Below are positions 8,074 to 16,594 of a DNA stretch of 50,286 nucleotides, piece by piece. Every line of letters begins with the position of its first letter. Position 1 is the first letter of the stretch. The stretch is from positions 1 through 50,286 of the forward strand of contig JABEUN010000036.1 in assembly GCA_013044385.1 (NCBI GenBank), written 5' to 3'. The DNA comes from Acidimicrobiaceae bacterium (lineage in GTDB: Bacteria > Actinomycetota > Acidimicrobiia > Acidimicrobiales > Acidimicrobiaceae). Below the pieces are notes generated by a model. The model worked only from the letters and a program-made list of their open reading frames with translations. It searched no databases and was not told the origin of the DNA. The position numbers and the translations under genes are program-made.

Positions 8074-9077
8074 TGAGGCAGGTCCTATTCCGTCAGGACA
8101 CGCTCGGGACGAGTTGTTTTCTGACCTCCCGAGTAGAAGGGGTTGATTTCGAACGTCGTTTTATCGCTGCATGCGAGACCTTCTCGGAGCGACTTTTCGA
8201 GTTAGACCAGGTCGCGAGCCGGTTTCGCCAGGACTCCGAGGTGATGAGGCTGAGTGCTGAAAACACGGGAGAGCCGGTAAGTGTCTCAGAACTGCTTTTC
8301 GATCTTGTCGAGGCGGCGATGCGGGCCGCAACGATTACAGGTGGTTACCTCGACCCTACGGTCGGCAACAGTATGGTCGGCCTCGGATACTCCAAGGACT
8401 TCGAGCTGGTAAGGAGGGACAGTGCTGATGGGATGCACTTTCGAGTTGTGCTGCCAAGCGGGTATCGAACTTTAGTGCTGGACCGAGTAACTCGGTCTAT
8501 CTCGGTTCCCCCCGGGACAATTCTGGACCTGGGAGCCACTGCGAAGGCATTTGTGGCCGACAGGATCTGCGCCGAGTTGGAGCATTTGTACTCGTTGACC
8601 TGCCTCGTGAATCTCGGTGGCGATATCTCTTGTAGTTATGTGGGCCAAGAGGTTCCTTGGATGGTCAATCTGACCTCCGATGGTTCGCTGGATCCGACCA
8701 GCGATGGAATGCTTTTCGGGATAGCAGGGGGTGGGTTGGCCACTTCGTCGGTTCGTAGCCGGAACTGGTTGGCAGGTGGCACTCCTCATCACCACATAAT
8801 CGATCCCACAAGCGGAGAGTCAGCTGTGGTGGATTTTGAATCGATTACGGTACTGGCCGGCTCGGCTTTGGATGCGAACATAGCATCTTGCGGAGCTATG
8901 GCTATGGGTCACAGAGGAATTATTTGGTTGCGAGGAACGGGTCTGCCTGCAGTGGTTAAGCGCACGAACAGAACTCAGATGGACGGGATTGCACGCCCGT
9001 GGAATGGGAGTGAACTGGAGTTCATCGGCGACTGGCCCGAGGAGCTGGTGCAGCTTAGCGGTGGTGTGGCGTGCTAG
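8070..9077 (+). CDS. apbE: FAD:protein FMN transferase (ApbE family)
   Basis: Uses FAD to attach FMN covalently to a Thr/Ser of a target flavoprotein. Family features: 'DQVASRFRQDSEVMRLS' near residues 46-62, 'TGGYLDPTVG' near 90, 'ILDLGATAKAFVAD' near 150, 'VNLGGDIS' near 180 and the signature 'HHIIDPTSG' near 245, followed by 'SALDANIAS', where the Mg-binding Asp is expected. No signal peptide or lipobox is seen, so it probably acts in the cytosol. GTG at 8070 or ATG at 8073 can start it, both overlapping the upstream stop; its own end overlaps the next gene by 7 nt. Its acceptor protein is not evident in the operon. Confidence 0.92.
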   Translation: MMRQVLFRQDTLGTSCFLTSRVEGVDFERRFIAACETFSERLFELDQVASRFRQDSEVMRLSAENTGEPVSVSELLFDLVEAAMRAATITGGYLDPTVGNSMVGLGYSKDFELVRRDSADGMHFRVVLPSGYRTLVLDRVTRSISVPPGTILDLGATAKAFVADRICAELEHLYSLTCLVNLGGDISCSYVGQEVPWMVNLTSDGSLDPTSDGMLFGIAGGGLATSSVRSRNWLAGGTPHHHIIDPTSGESAVVDFESITVLAGSALDANIASCGAMAMGHRGIIWLRGTGLPAVVKRTNRTQMDGIARPWNGSELEFIGDWPEELVQLSGGVAC

Positions 9078-10168
9078 CTGTCGCCTCGATCAGTCCTCTT
9101 TGGTATCTCTCACGTGGCGCCGGATTTGTCGGATTGGCGCTACTTGGAATAATCAGTGTTCTTGGGGTCATGACTGCCTCGCAGCTGAAATTGAGTGACC
9201 GATCGGCCAGGTTCGTCACCACCGAAGTCCATCGCAACCTATCACTTTTGGCAGTAGTCGTGTTGGTGCTCCACGTCGGGGCCGCGATACTCGATCCCTT
9301 CGCTCATCTCAAGCTGGCAGACGCATTCATCCCATTCACCGCCGCATATCGCTCGCTTTGGGTCGGCTTAGGAGCTGTAGCGATCGACCTCGGCATAGCG
9401 GTCTTGGTGACCTCCTTGATCAGGGTGAAGATGAGCCAGAAGTCATGGAAGCTCACCCACCTAGCCGCGTATCCGATCTTCTTCCTCTCAATAGTCCATG
9501 GTCTTGGAACCGGTACCGATTCCCGATTCTGGTTGGGCAAGCTGTTCTACGTCGTGGTCGGACTTATGTTCCTGCTCTCTGCATGGTTGCGGATCCTGAA
9601 CTCACAGCGAAACATAGGAAGGTTCAAGAATTACGCGTCCATATCGGCGGTCGTAGCGCCCGTACTGGTTGTCGCCTTCGCCTTTGTCGGACCACTCCAG
9701 ATCACTTGGTCTAAAAGGGCAAACGCCGGATTGTCGGGCGTCCTTTCGAACAGCGCTGCGTCTTTATCAGCGGTCAAGACGGGCAGCACTTTGCCAACAG
9801 CAAAGGCATCGTCCATCGATATGCCGGCGAATTTCACCTCCAGCTGGTCCGGACAGATCTCTGAGTCCTCCCAGAACAACCAGGGGGAGCTGGCTCTAAG
9901 ACTCATGGGACCCCTCGATTCACTGAAGGGGTACAAACTGATTGTGACGCTCATAGGGTTTCCATCCGAAGGTGGGCTGTCGATGTCCTCCTCGATCGTC
10001 GAAGTCGTGTCCAACTCTGGTCAAGCCGTTTATAACGGGACAGTCACCGGCCTAAATGGCGGAAGCATCCAATTTCAAGCTACAAACCTCAGCGGCAAGG
10101 TGGAGCACTTTCAAGCCAACGTGAATCCTGGTCAGTCCAGCTTCACCGGCACTGTGACGAGAATCTAA
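9071..10168 (+). CDS. Ferric-reductase-like transmembrane cytochrome b with extracytoplasmic C-terminal domain
   Basis: A 365-residue integral membrane protein. The first 220 residues hold about six or seven helices of the ferric-reductase-like (FRD/NOX) type. Two His pairs spaced for bis-heme b binding are visible: 'HRNLSLLAVVVLVLH' in one helix and 'HLAAYPIFFLSIVH' in another. The last 140 residues after the final helix form a Ser/Gly-rich beta domain (for example 'TSSWSGQISESSQNN', 'NGTVTGLNGGSIQF', 'SSFTGTVTRI') likely outside the membrane. There is no FAD/NAD(P) reductase domain, so electrons must come from a partner, probably the NuoF-like protein and ferredoxin encoded next. GTG start inside the ApbE gene end; the coupling implies co-expression. 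Confidence 0.85.
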   Translation: MLAVASISPLWYLSRGAGFVGLALLGIISVLGVMTASQLKLSDRSARFVTTEVHRNLSLLAVVVLVLHVGAAILDPFAHLKLADAFIPFTAAYRSLWVGLGAVAIDLGIAVLVTSLIRVKMSQKSWKLTHLAAYPIFFLSIVHGLGTGTDSRFWLGKLFYVVVGLMFLLSAWLRILNSQRNIGRFKNYASISAVVAPVLVVAFAFVGPLQITWSKRANAGLSGVLSNSAASLSAVKTGSTLPTAKASSIDMPANFTSSWSGQISESSQNNQGELALRLMGPLDSLKGYKLIVTLIGFPSEGGLSMSSSIVEVVSNSGQAVYNGTVTGLNGGSIQFQATNLSGKVEHFQANVNPGQSSFTGTVTRI

Positions 10169-10199
10169 TTACAAGGTCTGAGAAGACAAGGGATTGAGA

Positions 10200-11513
10200 A
10201 TGGGCAGTATGGAGATGACAGAGTTTTCGAGTTGGCCCGGCTTGGTCGTGCCCGACCGAACCTCGGATGCCGCCTCGATCCGGAGAATGACACTACGCAC
10301 GCTGTCACTGGAGGAGCATGGCCGGGTGAGGGGGGCTGTTCGACCTCCCAAGGTGACCTACCAGGAGCTGGTGCGATTGGTCGAGACAGCTGGGCTTTCA
10401 GGCAGGGGCGGAGCGGGGTTTCCGACGGTGCGGAAGTTGACCTCTATGGCACAGTACCGAGGCAAAGTCGTGGTGGTGGCGAACGGTTCGGAGTCTGAGC
10501 CGCTAGCTCACAAGGATGAAACTTTGATGATTCATCAGCCCCACCTCGTGCTCGAGGGGGTAGCGATTGTTGCCGATGCCCTCCAGGCAACAGCGGCGTT
10601 TATGGTGGCAAAGACTAAGAACCAGCTGGTTGTGGATTCAGTCGAAACTGCGCTCAAGGAGAGGAGACGGGCCAGGCTGGACCGGGTACCTGTCCAGCCC
10701 CGTATCGCGGACCCTGGTTACACCTCTGGCGTTGAGACTTCGGTAATCCAACAGCTAAATGGCAAGGGCGCCAAACCGGCATACTTCCCGGTCCGCCCGA
10801 TCACTAGGGGGGTTGCTAAGCGTCCCACCTTCGTCTCCAATGTGGAGACATTTGCTGCGATAGCTTTGATAGCCCGTATGGGGGCTGAGGCCTTCGCGAG
10901 GATGGGCACAAGCGAGGCACCAGGCACGCAACTTTTGACAGTAAGCGACCCAGACGGGCATTACCAGATTCTGGAGGTGAGGGGTTCGACGCCCTTTACT
11001 GAGGTCGTCAGTTTCACGGGTATCGACATGTTGAGAGTCTCTACCGTGCTTTTAGGTGGATACTTTGGTCAACTTATTGCACCCGGCGTAGCCCTCGGAT
11101 TGAGAGTGGCGCCGGCGGAGATGAAAAGGCAGGGGATGAGTATCGGCGCTGGCGTCGTAGCCTTCTCGTCTGCCTGCCCGGTGGCGGAGGCATCTGCTAT
11201 CTGCTCATACCTGGCCACCCAATCCGCCGGACAGTGTGGACCGTGTTTCAACGGTCTACCTGCAATTGCTAAGGAACTCGGGAGGTTGGCTCAGGGAGCC
11301 ACCTTGCAAAGAGGTGTTGCCGAGATAGGTCGTCTCGGTGACCAAATCATCGGCAGGGGTGGGTGCGCGATGCCAGATGGAGCCGTCTTAATCGCTAGAT
11401 CTCTGTTTAGGAACTTTCCCAATGAGGTTGCATTGCACGAAAAGGGCCAGTGTACGGCGGTGAAGATGCGTCCTGTATTCGTGGCTCCCGAATACGCCAA
11501 AGTCGCGTCATGA
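10200..11513 (+). CDS. NuoF-like NADH dehydrogenase flavoprotein subunit
   Basis: Resembles the NADH/FMN subunit of complex I (NuoF, also RnfC-related). 'GLSGRGGAGFPT' is the glycine loop for FMN/NADH, followed by 'VVANGSESEPLAHKDE', which replaces the NuoF 'CNADEGEPGT' segment. The SLBB region ('LEVRGSTPFTEVV') and the C-terminal cluster domain are present. There, 'AGQCGPC' and 'RGGCAMPDG' give three Cys of the usual four; the first NuoF Cys is Ala. Likely role: move electrons between NAD(P)H, the ferredoxin and the membrane cytochrome. Start ATG 10200 follows AAGGGA at about six bases; TTG 10194 is too close to it. The stop overlaps the ferredoxin start. Confidence 0.85.
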   Translation: MGSMEMTEFSSWPGLVVPDRTSDAASIRRMTLRTLSLEEHGRVRGAVRPPKVTYQELVRLVETAGLSGRGGAGFPTVRKLTSMAQYRGKVVVVANGSESEPLAHKDETLMIHQPHLVLEGVAIVADALQATAAFMVAKTKNQLVVDSVETALKERRRARLDRVPVQPRIADPGYTSGVETSVIQQLNGKGAKPAYFPVRPITRGVAKRPTFVSNVETFAAIALIARMGAEAFARMGTSEAPGTQLLTVSDPDGHYQILEVRGSTPFTEVVSFTGIDMLRVSTVLLGGYFGQLIAPGVALGLRVAPAEMKRQGMSIGAGVVAFSSACPVAEASAICSYLATQSAGQCGPCFNGLPAIAKELGRLAQGATLQRGVAEIGRLGDQIIGRGGCAMPDGAVLIARSLFRNFPNEVALHEKGQCTAVKMRPVFVAPEYAKVAS

Positions 11514-11737
11514 GTCGATCAATAGGGAAGATCTCTATAAACCCAATCGCGTGTGATGGTCATGGTATATGTGGCGAGCTTCTTCCGGAGCTTATCCAGC
11601 TAGATGAGTGGGGCTATCCTAAGGTGACGAAGAATGATCTGCCACTTGATCTGCTTGAGCATGCCCGCAGGGCAGAACGACTCTGTCCGACGTTGGCGTT
11701 CATGGTCCTACTTGCCGAGCCGGCGACCCAGAGGTGA
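11510..11737 (+). CDS. Small ferredoxin, probably [3Fe-4S] type
   Basis: A 75-residue electron carrier. It has C-D-G-H-G-I-C near residues 15-21 and a lone Cys in 'RLCPTLAF' near residue 59. This C-x5-C...C-P pattern, with Gly/His in the middle position, matches the three-Cys ferredoxins of actinobacteria that serve P450s and reductases. ATG 11510 overlaps the NuoF-like stop (ATGA), so the two are translationally coupled, which makes this the likely redox partner of that flavoprotein. It ends two bases from the convergent membrane protein gene. Confidence 0.88.
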   Translation: MSRSIGKISINPIACDGHGICGELLPELIQLDEWGYPKVTKNDLPLDLLEHARRAERLCPTLAFMVLLAEPATQR

Positions 11738-11738
11738 T

Positions 11739-12206
11739 TCAGCGGTCGCGTGACCTAAGACGGTCGGTCTGAGACCCGAATTGCGCCAACTTTCGAGCGA
11801 GTACGGCGTGACCGATTCTGTTCGGACGTGTGAGACTGTGTCCGATCGGGAGTACAATCTGCTCCTCTTTAGGAGTGACAATTGCCAAGTTATATCCCAC
11901 CCGTCCCCGGCGAGTGGCCAGGAGCGATATCTCTTCGAATCTGACTGTCCTAGCACGAAAGGCCCAGCCCTTTTGGAAACGTACCCCTCCAGGAACAAAC
12001 TCGACGGTTTTCGAGACGGTGTTGCTGAGGATGAACGCGGCGAAGGCGAATCCTGCATAGGCACCTAGTCGTGGCGAGCCGAGCAGGGTTGCCAGTCCGG
12101 TGAATAGCAGAATAAACCCAAGCAGTGCCCCCGCTACATCGTGGGAGACGTCGCGGTGGAACTCGGATTGCAACGGTGTGCAGAGTGGTCCTGAATCGGT
12201 TCTCAT
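11739..12206 (-). CDS. Two-helix membrane protein with PH-like domain (function unknown)
   Basis: A 155-residue protein with two hydrophobic helices (about residues 24-42 and 47-64), followed by a beta-rich segment 'VEFVPGGVRFQKGWAFR' and 'FEEISLLATRRG'. This strand pattern resembles small bacterial PH-like (DUF304/bPH2-type) membrane proteins, but the match is by general look only. It stands alone on the minus strand, convergent with the ferredoxin. I cannot assign a function. Confidence 0.6.
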   Translation of the reverse strand: MRTDSGPLCTPLQSEFHRDVSHDVAGALLGFILLFTGLATLLGSPRLGAYAGFAFAAFILSNTVSKTVEFVPGGVRFQKGWAFRARTVRFEEISLLATRRGRVGYNLAIVTPKEEQIVLPIGHSLTRPNRIGHAVLARKLAQFGSQTDRLRSRDR

Positions 12207-12266
12207 CTAGTCCTTCACCCACTCGCCTCCGGCGCCGACTTGAGCCCGAAGCCGACGACGGTGGTT

Positions 12267-12304
12267 CCGACCAGGTTCCAACAGAATTGTTGGAACCTGG
12301 TCGG
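12267..12304. repeat. Perfect 17-bp inverted repeat with 4-nt loop
   Basis: CCGACCAGGTTCCAACA (12267-12283), loop GAAT, then its exact reverse complement (12288-12304). It lies in the space between two divergent genes. Neither strand has a T-tract after it, so it is not an ordinary intrinsic terminator. It could be a regulatory hairpin, a large operator or a remnant of a small repeat element. I saw no second copy in the window. Confidence 0.9.
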
Positions 12305-12317
12305 CAGTCTATAGAGC

Positions 12318-12331
12318 TAGTTGTACAACTA
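12318..12331. promoter_or_regulatory. Palindromic operator candidate TAGTTGTACAACTA
   Basis: A perfect 14-bp palindrome 72 bases before the hydrolase start at 12404 and 13 bases after the long hairpin. Its length and symmetry fit the site of a dimeric regulator (GntR- or TetR-like). No regulator gene is adjacent, so the assignment is inference. Confidence 0.4.
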
Positions 12332-12403
12332 CAAGGACCCGGTTCAGTGTGGCGGTCACGCTGCATATGATTCAGCAGGAAAGTCGAAGCATCTGTAGAT
12401 GGG

Positions 12404-13174
12404 GTGGTAGTGATGGGCATCGGTTTTGCTGAAGGTGGGAGTTTTCCAGGAAGCGCCGTTTCAATCATTGTGATCCACGGTTTCAGTGGCTCGCCTGCAA
12501 GCTTTGTGCCGCAGGTCGAGGCTTTCTTGGATAAAGGTTGGCGTGTGGAGGTTCCACTTTTACCGGGGCACGGCACCACTCCTGAGGACCTTGCAACCAC
12601 TAGATATGCAGACTGGTGGAGAGTTGCGGAGACGAGCGTAAAGTCGGTGCTTGCTGAGGGTCTCCCGACCTACGTAATGGGGTTGTCAATGGGCGGCACC
12701 CTGACGCTGCAGGCGGCAGGAACTTTCCCAAGCCTGTCTGGTGTTTTGGTTGTGAACCCGGCTATCGAGCGACCAGCCGACAGCTTCATGGAATTGGGAC
12801 GGATGATGGTCGAACAGGGGGAGGATTACCTTCCTGGGGTCGGATCTGATATCGCCAAACCGGGTGTTATTGAGCCATCTTACGACCGGACACCAATAGC
12901 GGCCGCCCTGTCCCTCTTTGACGCAGTAGAAGGTGTTTCGACTCTGATCAGAAGTACCTCCGTTCCGGCGATCCTCTTCTCTTCAAAAAACGACCACGTC
13001 GTACCGCCATCAGCCAGTGACTTCCTTGTCGACAATTATGGCGGAACCATCGAGAGAATCTGGATGGATAGGTCATTCCACGTGGCAACCATCGATTTTG
13101 ATGCGGAATTGATCACACAAAGAGCGATCTCGTGGATCGAAGAGCATCTCGGCTCCGCGAAGGTGCACGCATAA
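12404..13174 (+). CDS. Alpha/beta hydrolase (carboxylesterase / monoacylglycerol lipase-like)
   Basis: Serine hydrolase of the Est30/monoacylglycerol lipase kind, probably cleaving short or medium acyl esters. The oxyanion segment is 'IVIHGFSGSPAS', the nucleophile elbow is G-L-S-M-G-G near residue 91, the Asp is in 'SSKNDHVVPP' and the His in 'DRSFHVATIDFD', so the triad is complete. 256 residues, no signal peptide. GTG 12404 and ATG 12413 are both possible starts. The substrate is not evident, and it is not obviously in an operon with gatC, which begins 82 nt later. Confidence 0.88.
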   Translation: MVVMGIGFAEGGSFPGSAVSIIVIHGFSGSPASFVPQVEAFLDKGWRVEVPLLPGHGTTPEDLATTRYADWWRVAETSVKSVLAEGLPTYVMGLSMGGTLTLQAAGTFPSLSGVLVVNPAIERPADSFMELGRMMVEQGEDYLPGVGSDIAKPGVIEPSYDRTPIAAALSLFDAVEGVSTLIRSTSVPAILFSSKNDHVVPPSASDFLVDNYGGTIERIWMDRSFHVATIDFDAELITQRAISWIEEHLGSAKVHA

Positions 13175-13256
13175 GCGGTGAGATAATCGGTGAACAGTAT
13201 GCAGCTAAGTGCTCCTACACGTAGATGCGGAGGATTTCGGCTTTAGGATCAGTGTC

Positions 13257-13556
13257 ATGTCAGGCAAAATCTCTCCTATGGAAGTGGCACATGTGGCAAT
13301 GCTTGCGCGCCTCGAGTTGACAGATCAGGAGGCTGAACTCTATGCCGAACAGCTCTCCTCGGTGCTGGACCACGCTTCCGATATCGAATCATTGGACCTC
13401 GGGGATACTCCGCCGACGGCGCACCCATTGGGAATGGTAAACGTAGTCCGGCAAGATCTACCCCGATCCAGTTTGACCAGTGAGTCGGTCCTACGATGTG
13501 CGCCGGATCAGGCCGAGAACATGTTCTCCGTACCGCCAGTCCTCGGAGCTGACTGA
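13257..13556 (+). CDS. gatC: Asp/Glu-tRNA amidotransferase subunit C
   Basis: Small clamp subunit of the GatCAB complex that converts Glu-tRNA(Gln) and Asp-tRNA(Asn) to the amidated forms. 99 residues from ATG 13257, the usual family length, with the typical opening 'VAHVAMLARLELTDQEAE' and the Pro-rich tail 'TPPTAHPLG'. The frame is open further upstream, but those residues do not belong to the family. The stop overlaps the gatA start (TGATG), which couples the two. Confidence 0.93.
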   Translation: MSGKISPMEVAHVAMLARLELTDQEAELYAEQLSSVLDHASDIESLDLGDTPPTAHPLGMVNVVRQDLPRSSLTSESVLRCAPDQAENMFSVPPVLGAD

Positions 13557-15046
13557 TGGGAGGATCATTGGGAAAATCTGCGTCTGAGATAGCAGAACTC
13601 GTAGCATCAGGAAGACGTTCGGCGGTCGAGTTCGCAGAAGAGGCACTCGACGCGATTGAGAGATCTAACGGCATACTCAACGCGTTTTTATCGGTGAATC
13701 GAGATCTGACTCTTGAGGCGGCGGGTCGTATCGACGCAATGGTTGCTGCTGGTGAGAAGGTGGGCCGACTTGCCGGAGTCCCAGTTGCGCTGAAAGACAA
13801 TATGTGCCAGATCGGTTTTGACACGACCTGCGCGTCGAAGATTCTCAACGGCTGGTCCCCACCTTACAGCGCCACAGTTGTCCAAAAGATGATTGCCGAG
13901 GGGGCTGTTACGGTCGGAAAGACCAATCTCGATGAGTTTGCAATGGGCTCTTCGACCGAGAACTCTGCATTCGGCCCAACTAGGAATCCGATAGATCTTG
14001 AGCGTGTGCCGGGTGGGTCATCGGGTGGCTCGGCCGCCGCAGTTGCGGCATCTATTGTCCCGCTAGCCCTTGGCTCAGATACCGGTGGATCGATTAGGCA
14101 GCCTGCCTCGCTTACAGGTGTCGTTGGAGTGAAACCGACCTATGGAGTTGTCTCCAGATATGGCCTAGTTGCCTTCGCATCCTCTTTGGACCAGATCGGT
14201 CCATTCAGTCGCACAGTTGGTGATTCAGCCTTGGCACTGGAGGTCATCAGCGGGTGGGACAATATGGATTCCACTTCATATGACGGAGCAAAATTTAGTC
14301 TGGTCAGCCAGCAAGGAGTACCGATGGACGGGGTCCGCATAGGAATCGTAAAGGAGTTCATGGACGGTTGTGACGAGGAGGTCTTAGCAGCCGTGCGAGC
14401 CGCCGCTGAACAGCTTTCCAAGGCCGGTGCGAAGGTGGATGAGGTCTCAATCCCCGAAACGAAGTTGGGCCTGTCCGCCTACTACATAATTGCACCGGCT
14501 GAGGCCTCATCCAACCTGGCCAGATTTGACGGAGTCCGTTTCGGCTTGAGGGTTGAGGGCAGTGATATAGCTGAAACGAACGTGAAGACCAGGACTGCAG
14601 GATTCGGCGATGAGGTAAAGCGTCGCATAATGCTCGGTACTTATGCACTTTCCTCTGGGTACTATGACGCGTACTATGGCAAGGCTCAGCAGGTAAAGAC
14701 CATGATAAAGCGCGGCTTCGAGCGAGCTTACCGAGACTTCGACGCACTCATCTCACCAGTTTCTCCTACGACAGCGTTCCGCTTCGGCGAGAGGGCCTCT
14801 AACCCACTCGCTATGTATCTATCTGACGTTTGCACTATTCCCTCCAACCTCGCGGGACACCCAGCTATGTCTGTACCGTTTTCGGCGGACTCTTCAGGAC
14901 TGCCGATCGGGATTCAGGTACTTGCGCCGGCCCTAGGAGAGGAACTCATGTTCAGAATTGCATTCTCGATAGAACGTTCATCTGGAGGCGGTGGATTTGG
15001 CTCGCTGGATCCCGCACTTGAGGAGGTCATGACCGGTGGTCGATAG
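13556..15046 (+). CDS. gatA: Asp/Glu-tRNA amidotransferase subunit A
   Basis: Glutaminase subunit of GatCAB; releases ammonia from glutamine for the transamidation. Amidase-signature triad visible: Lys80 in 'PVALKDNM', then 'GGSSGGSAAAVAA' and 'GSDTGGSIRQPA', which carry the two serines. 496 residues, close to the family norm. It overlaps gatC by one base and gatB by 11. Confidence 0.97.
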   Translation: MGGSLGKSASEIAELVASGRRSAVEFAEEALDAIERSNGILNAFLSVNRDLTLEAAGRIDAMVAAGEKVGRLAGVPVALKDNMCQIGFDTTCASKILNGWSPPYSATVVQKMIAEGAVTVGKTNLDEFAMGSSTENSAFGPTRNPIDLERVPGGSSGGSAAAVAASIVPLALGSDTGGSIRQPASLTGVVGVKPTYGVVSRYGLVAFASSLDQIGPFSRTVGDSALALEVISGWDNMDSTSYDGAKFSLVSQQGVPMDGVRIGIVKEFMDGCDEEVLAAVRAAAEQLSKAGAKVDEVSIPETKLGLSAYYIIAPAEASSNLARFDGVRFGLRVEGSDIAETNVKTRTAGFGDEVKRRIMLGTYALSSGYYDAYYGKAQQVKTMIKRGFERAYRDFDALISPVSPTTAFRFGERASNPLAMYLSDVCTIPSNLAGHPAMSVPFSADSSGLPIGIQVLAPALGEELMFRIAFSIERSSGGGGFGSLDPALEEVMTGGR

Positions 15047-16511
15047 CGAAACGAACCAGTCGCCGTCGGCGCCTTCTTTCCTTCCCGAAGGTTGGGAGAT
15101 TGTGTGCGGCCTCGAGGTACATACCGAGCTTAAGACCAGGACCAAGCTCTTTTGTGGCTGCTTGAATGAGTTTGGGTCCTATCCAAACACGAACATCTGC
15201 CCGGTTTGCCTTGGTCTGCCTGGCGCTCTGCCGGTTTTGAATGGTGAAGCGCTCGAAATCGCGGCCAGGATCGGCCTGGCACTCAATGCGACGGTGCAGG
15301 CGTCCATCTTCCACCGGAAGAACTACTTCTACCCTGACATGCCCAAGGATTTCCAGATCAGCCAGTACGACATTCCGCTGAATGCAGATGGCTATCTGAT
15401 TCTTCCCTCTGGAGTTCGCATAGGAATCGTCAGGGCACACATGGAAGAGGACACTGGCAAGATCACCCACCTTGGTGGCTCCTCGGGGAGAATCCATGGG
15501 GCCGAAAGAGCGTTGATCGACTACAACAGGTCTGGCGTGCCCCTTGTCGAGATCGTGTCTGCTCCAGATATCGCCTCGCCAGACGAGGCAAGGCAGTACG
15601 TTACGGAACTCCGGGCCATCTTAATTGCGATCGGAGCGTCGGACGGGAAGATGGAGGAGGGCTCACTTAGGGTTGATGCCAACGTCTCGGTGCGTCCGAT
15701 TGGTGAGTCGGAATTTCGTACGCGGTGCGAGATCAAGAACCTTAATTCGCTGAGATCGCTGGTCAGGGCTATCACCTATGAGGCACAACGACAGGTTGAG
15801 GTGTACACTGCGGCTGGCGAAGTGCTGCAGCAGACTCGCCACTGGGACGAGGATCGTTCGATCACTGTGGCCTTGCGCACCAAAGAGGAGGCGGAGGACT
15901 ATAGGTACTTTCCGGAGCCGGACCTTGTACCGCTCGAGCCGACGGAAAGTTGGATCGGCGGGCTGAGAGAGTCGCTCCCGGAGCTTCCGCGACAGAGACG
16001 GTTGAGGCTTTGCGATCTAGTCGGTTTGGACAGCGCCAATGACCAGATCGAGACGGCTATCTTGCCCGAGCTTTACGGATTCGTTGATGCTGCACTCAAC
16101 GCAGGTGTCGATCCTAAGCTCGTGGTTGCCAGGGCGTCGAACGAATTAGCCAGCCTTCTTCCGATACCAGATGGGTACGAGCTCGAATGGTTCAGCGATC
16201 TTTGCCGAATGGAGATGGAGCGCAAGCTCAGCTCGACTCAGGCCAAGGCGGTTCTTCAGGAGTCCGTAAAGAGCCTTACCCCACCCGCTGTGGTACGTGA
16301 CAGGTTGGGTATCACACAGCTAGATGATGACGAATTGATGATTCAGATCAAGAGTATTGTCGAGGAGAACTCGGATGAGTGGACGAGGCTCAAAGCGGGC
16401 GAGATGCAGCTGAAAGGGTTCTTCATCGGACAGATTATGAAGAAGACCGGCGGCAAGGCGGACGGCAAAATAGCCGCAAAGATGCTAGCGGTGCTGCTGT
16501 CAGAAGATTAG
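15036..16511 (+). CDS. gatB: Asp/Glu-tRNA amidotransferase subunit B
   Basis: Kinase/transamidase subunit that activates the misacylated tRNA and takes up ammonia from GatA. The opening 'WEIVCGLEVHTELKT', the zinc-type Cys pairs in 'LFCGCLNE' and 'NICPVCLGLPG', 'NYFYPDMPKDFQISQYD' and the C-terminal YqeY-like helices (to 'GKIAAKMLAVLL') are all present. 491 residues. GTG start inside the gatA end. Presence of gatCAB suggests the indirect route for Gln- and/or Asn-tRNA. Confidence 0.97.
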   Translation: MVDSETNQSPSAPSFLPEGWEIVCGLEVHTELKTRTKLFCGCLNEFGSYPNTNICPVCLGLPGALPVLNGEALEIAARIGLALNATVQASIFHRKNYFYPDMPKDFQISQYDIPLNADGYLILPSGVRIGIVRAHMEEDTGKITHLGGSSGRIHGAERALIDYNRSGVPLVEIVSAPDIASPDEARQYVTELRAILIAIGASDGKMEEGSLRVDANVSVRPIGESEFRTRCEIKNLNSLRSLVRAITYEAQRQVEVYTAAGEVLQQTRHWDEDRSITVALRTKEEAEDYRYFPEPDLVPLEPTESWIGGLRESLPELPRQRRLRLCDLVGLDSANDQIETAILPELYGFVDAALNAGVDPKLVVARASNELASLLPIPDGYELEWFSDLCRMEMERKLSSTQAKAVLQESVKSLTPPAVVRDRLGITQLDDDELMIQIKSIVEENSDEWTRLKAGEMQLKGFFIGQIMKKTGGKADGKIAAKMLAVLLSED

Positions 16512-16594
16512 CCAGGTGGGCTTTGGCTCAGCGGCGGATGACAATTTTTTGAGGCGTTCTAGGCGTGGTCTTAGGTCGTCAGAGCGAACTGTAG

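Noticed and set aside
11950-12600. 216-codon minus-strand frame across the hairpin and hydrolase start
   Set aside because: It overlaps two better genes and translates to Ser/Arg/Thr-rich sequence without domains.
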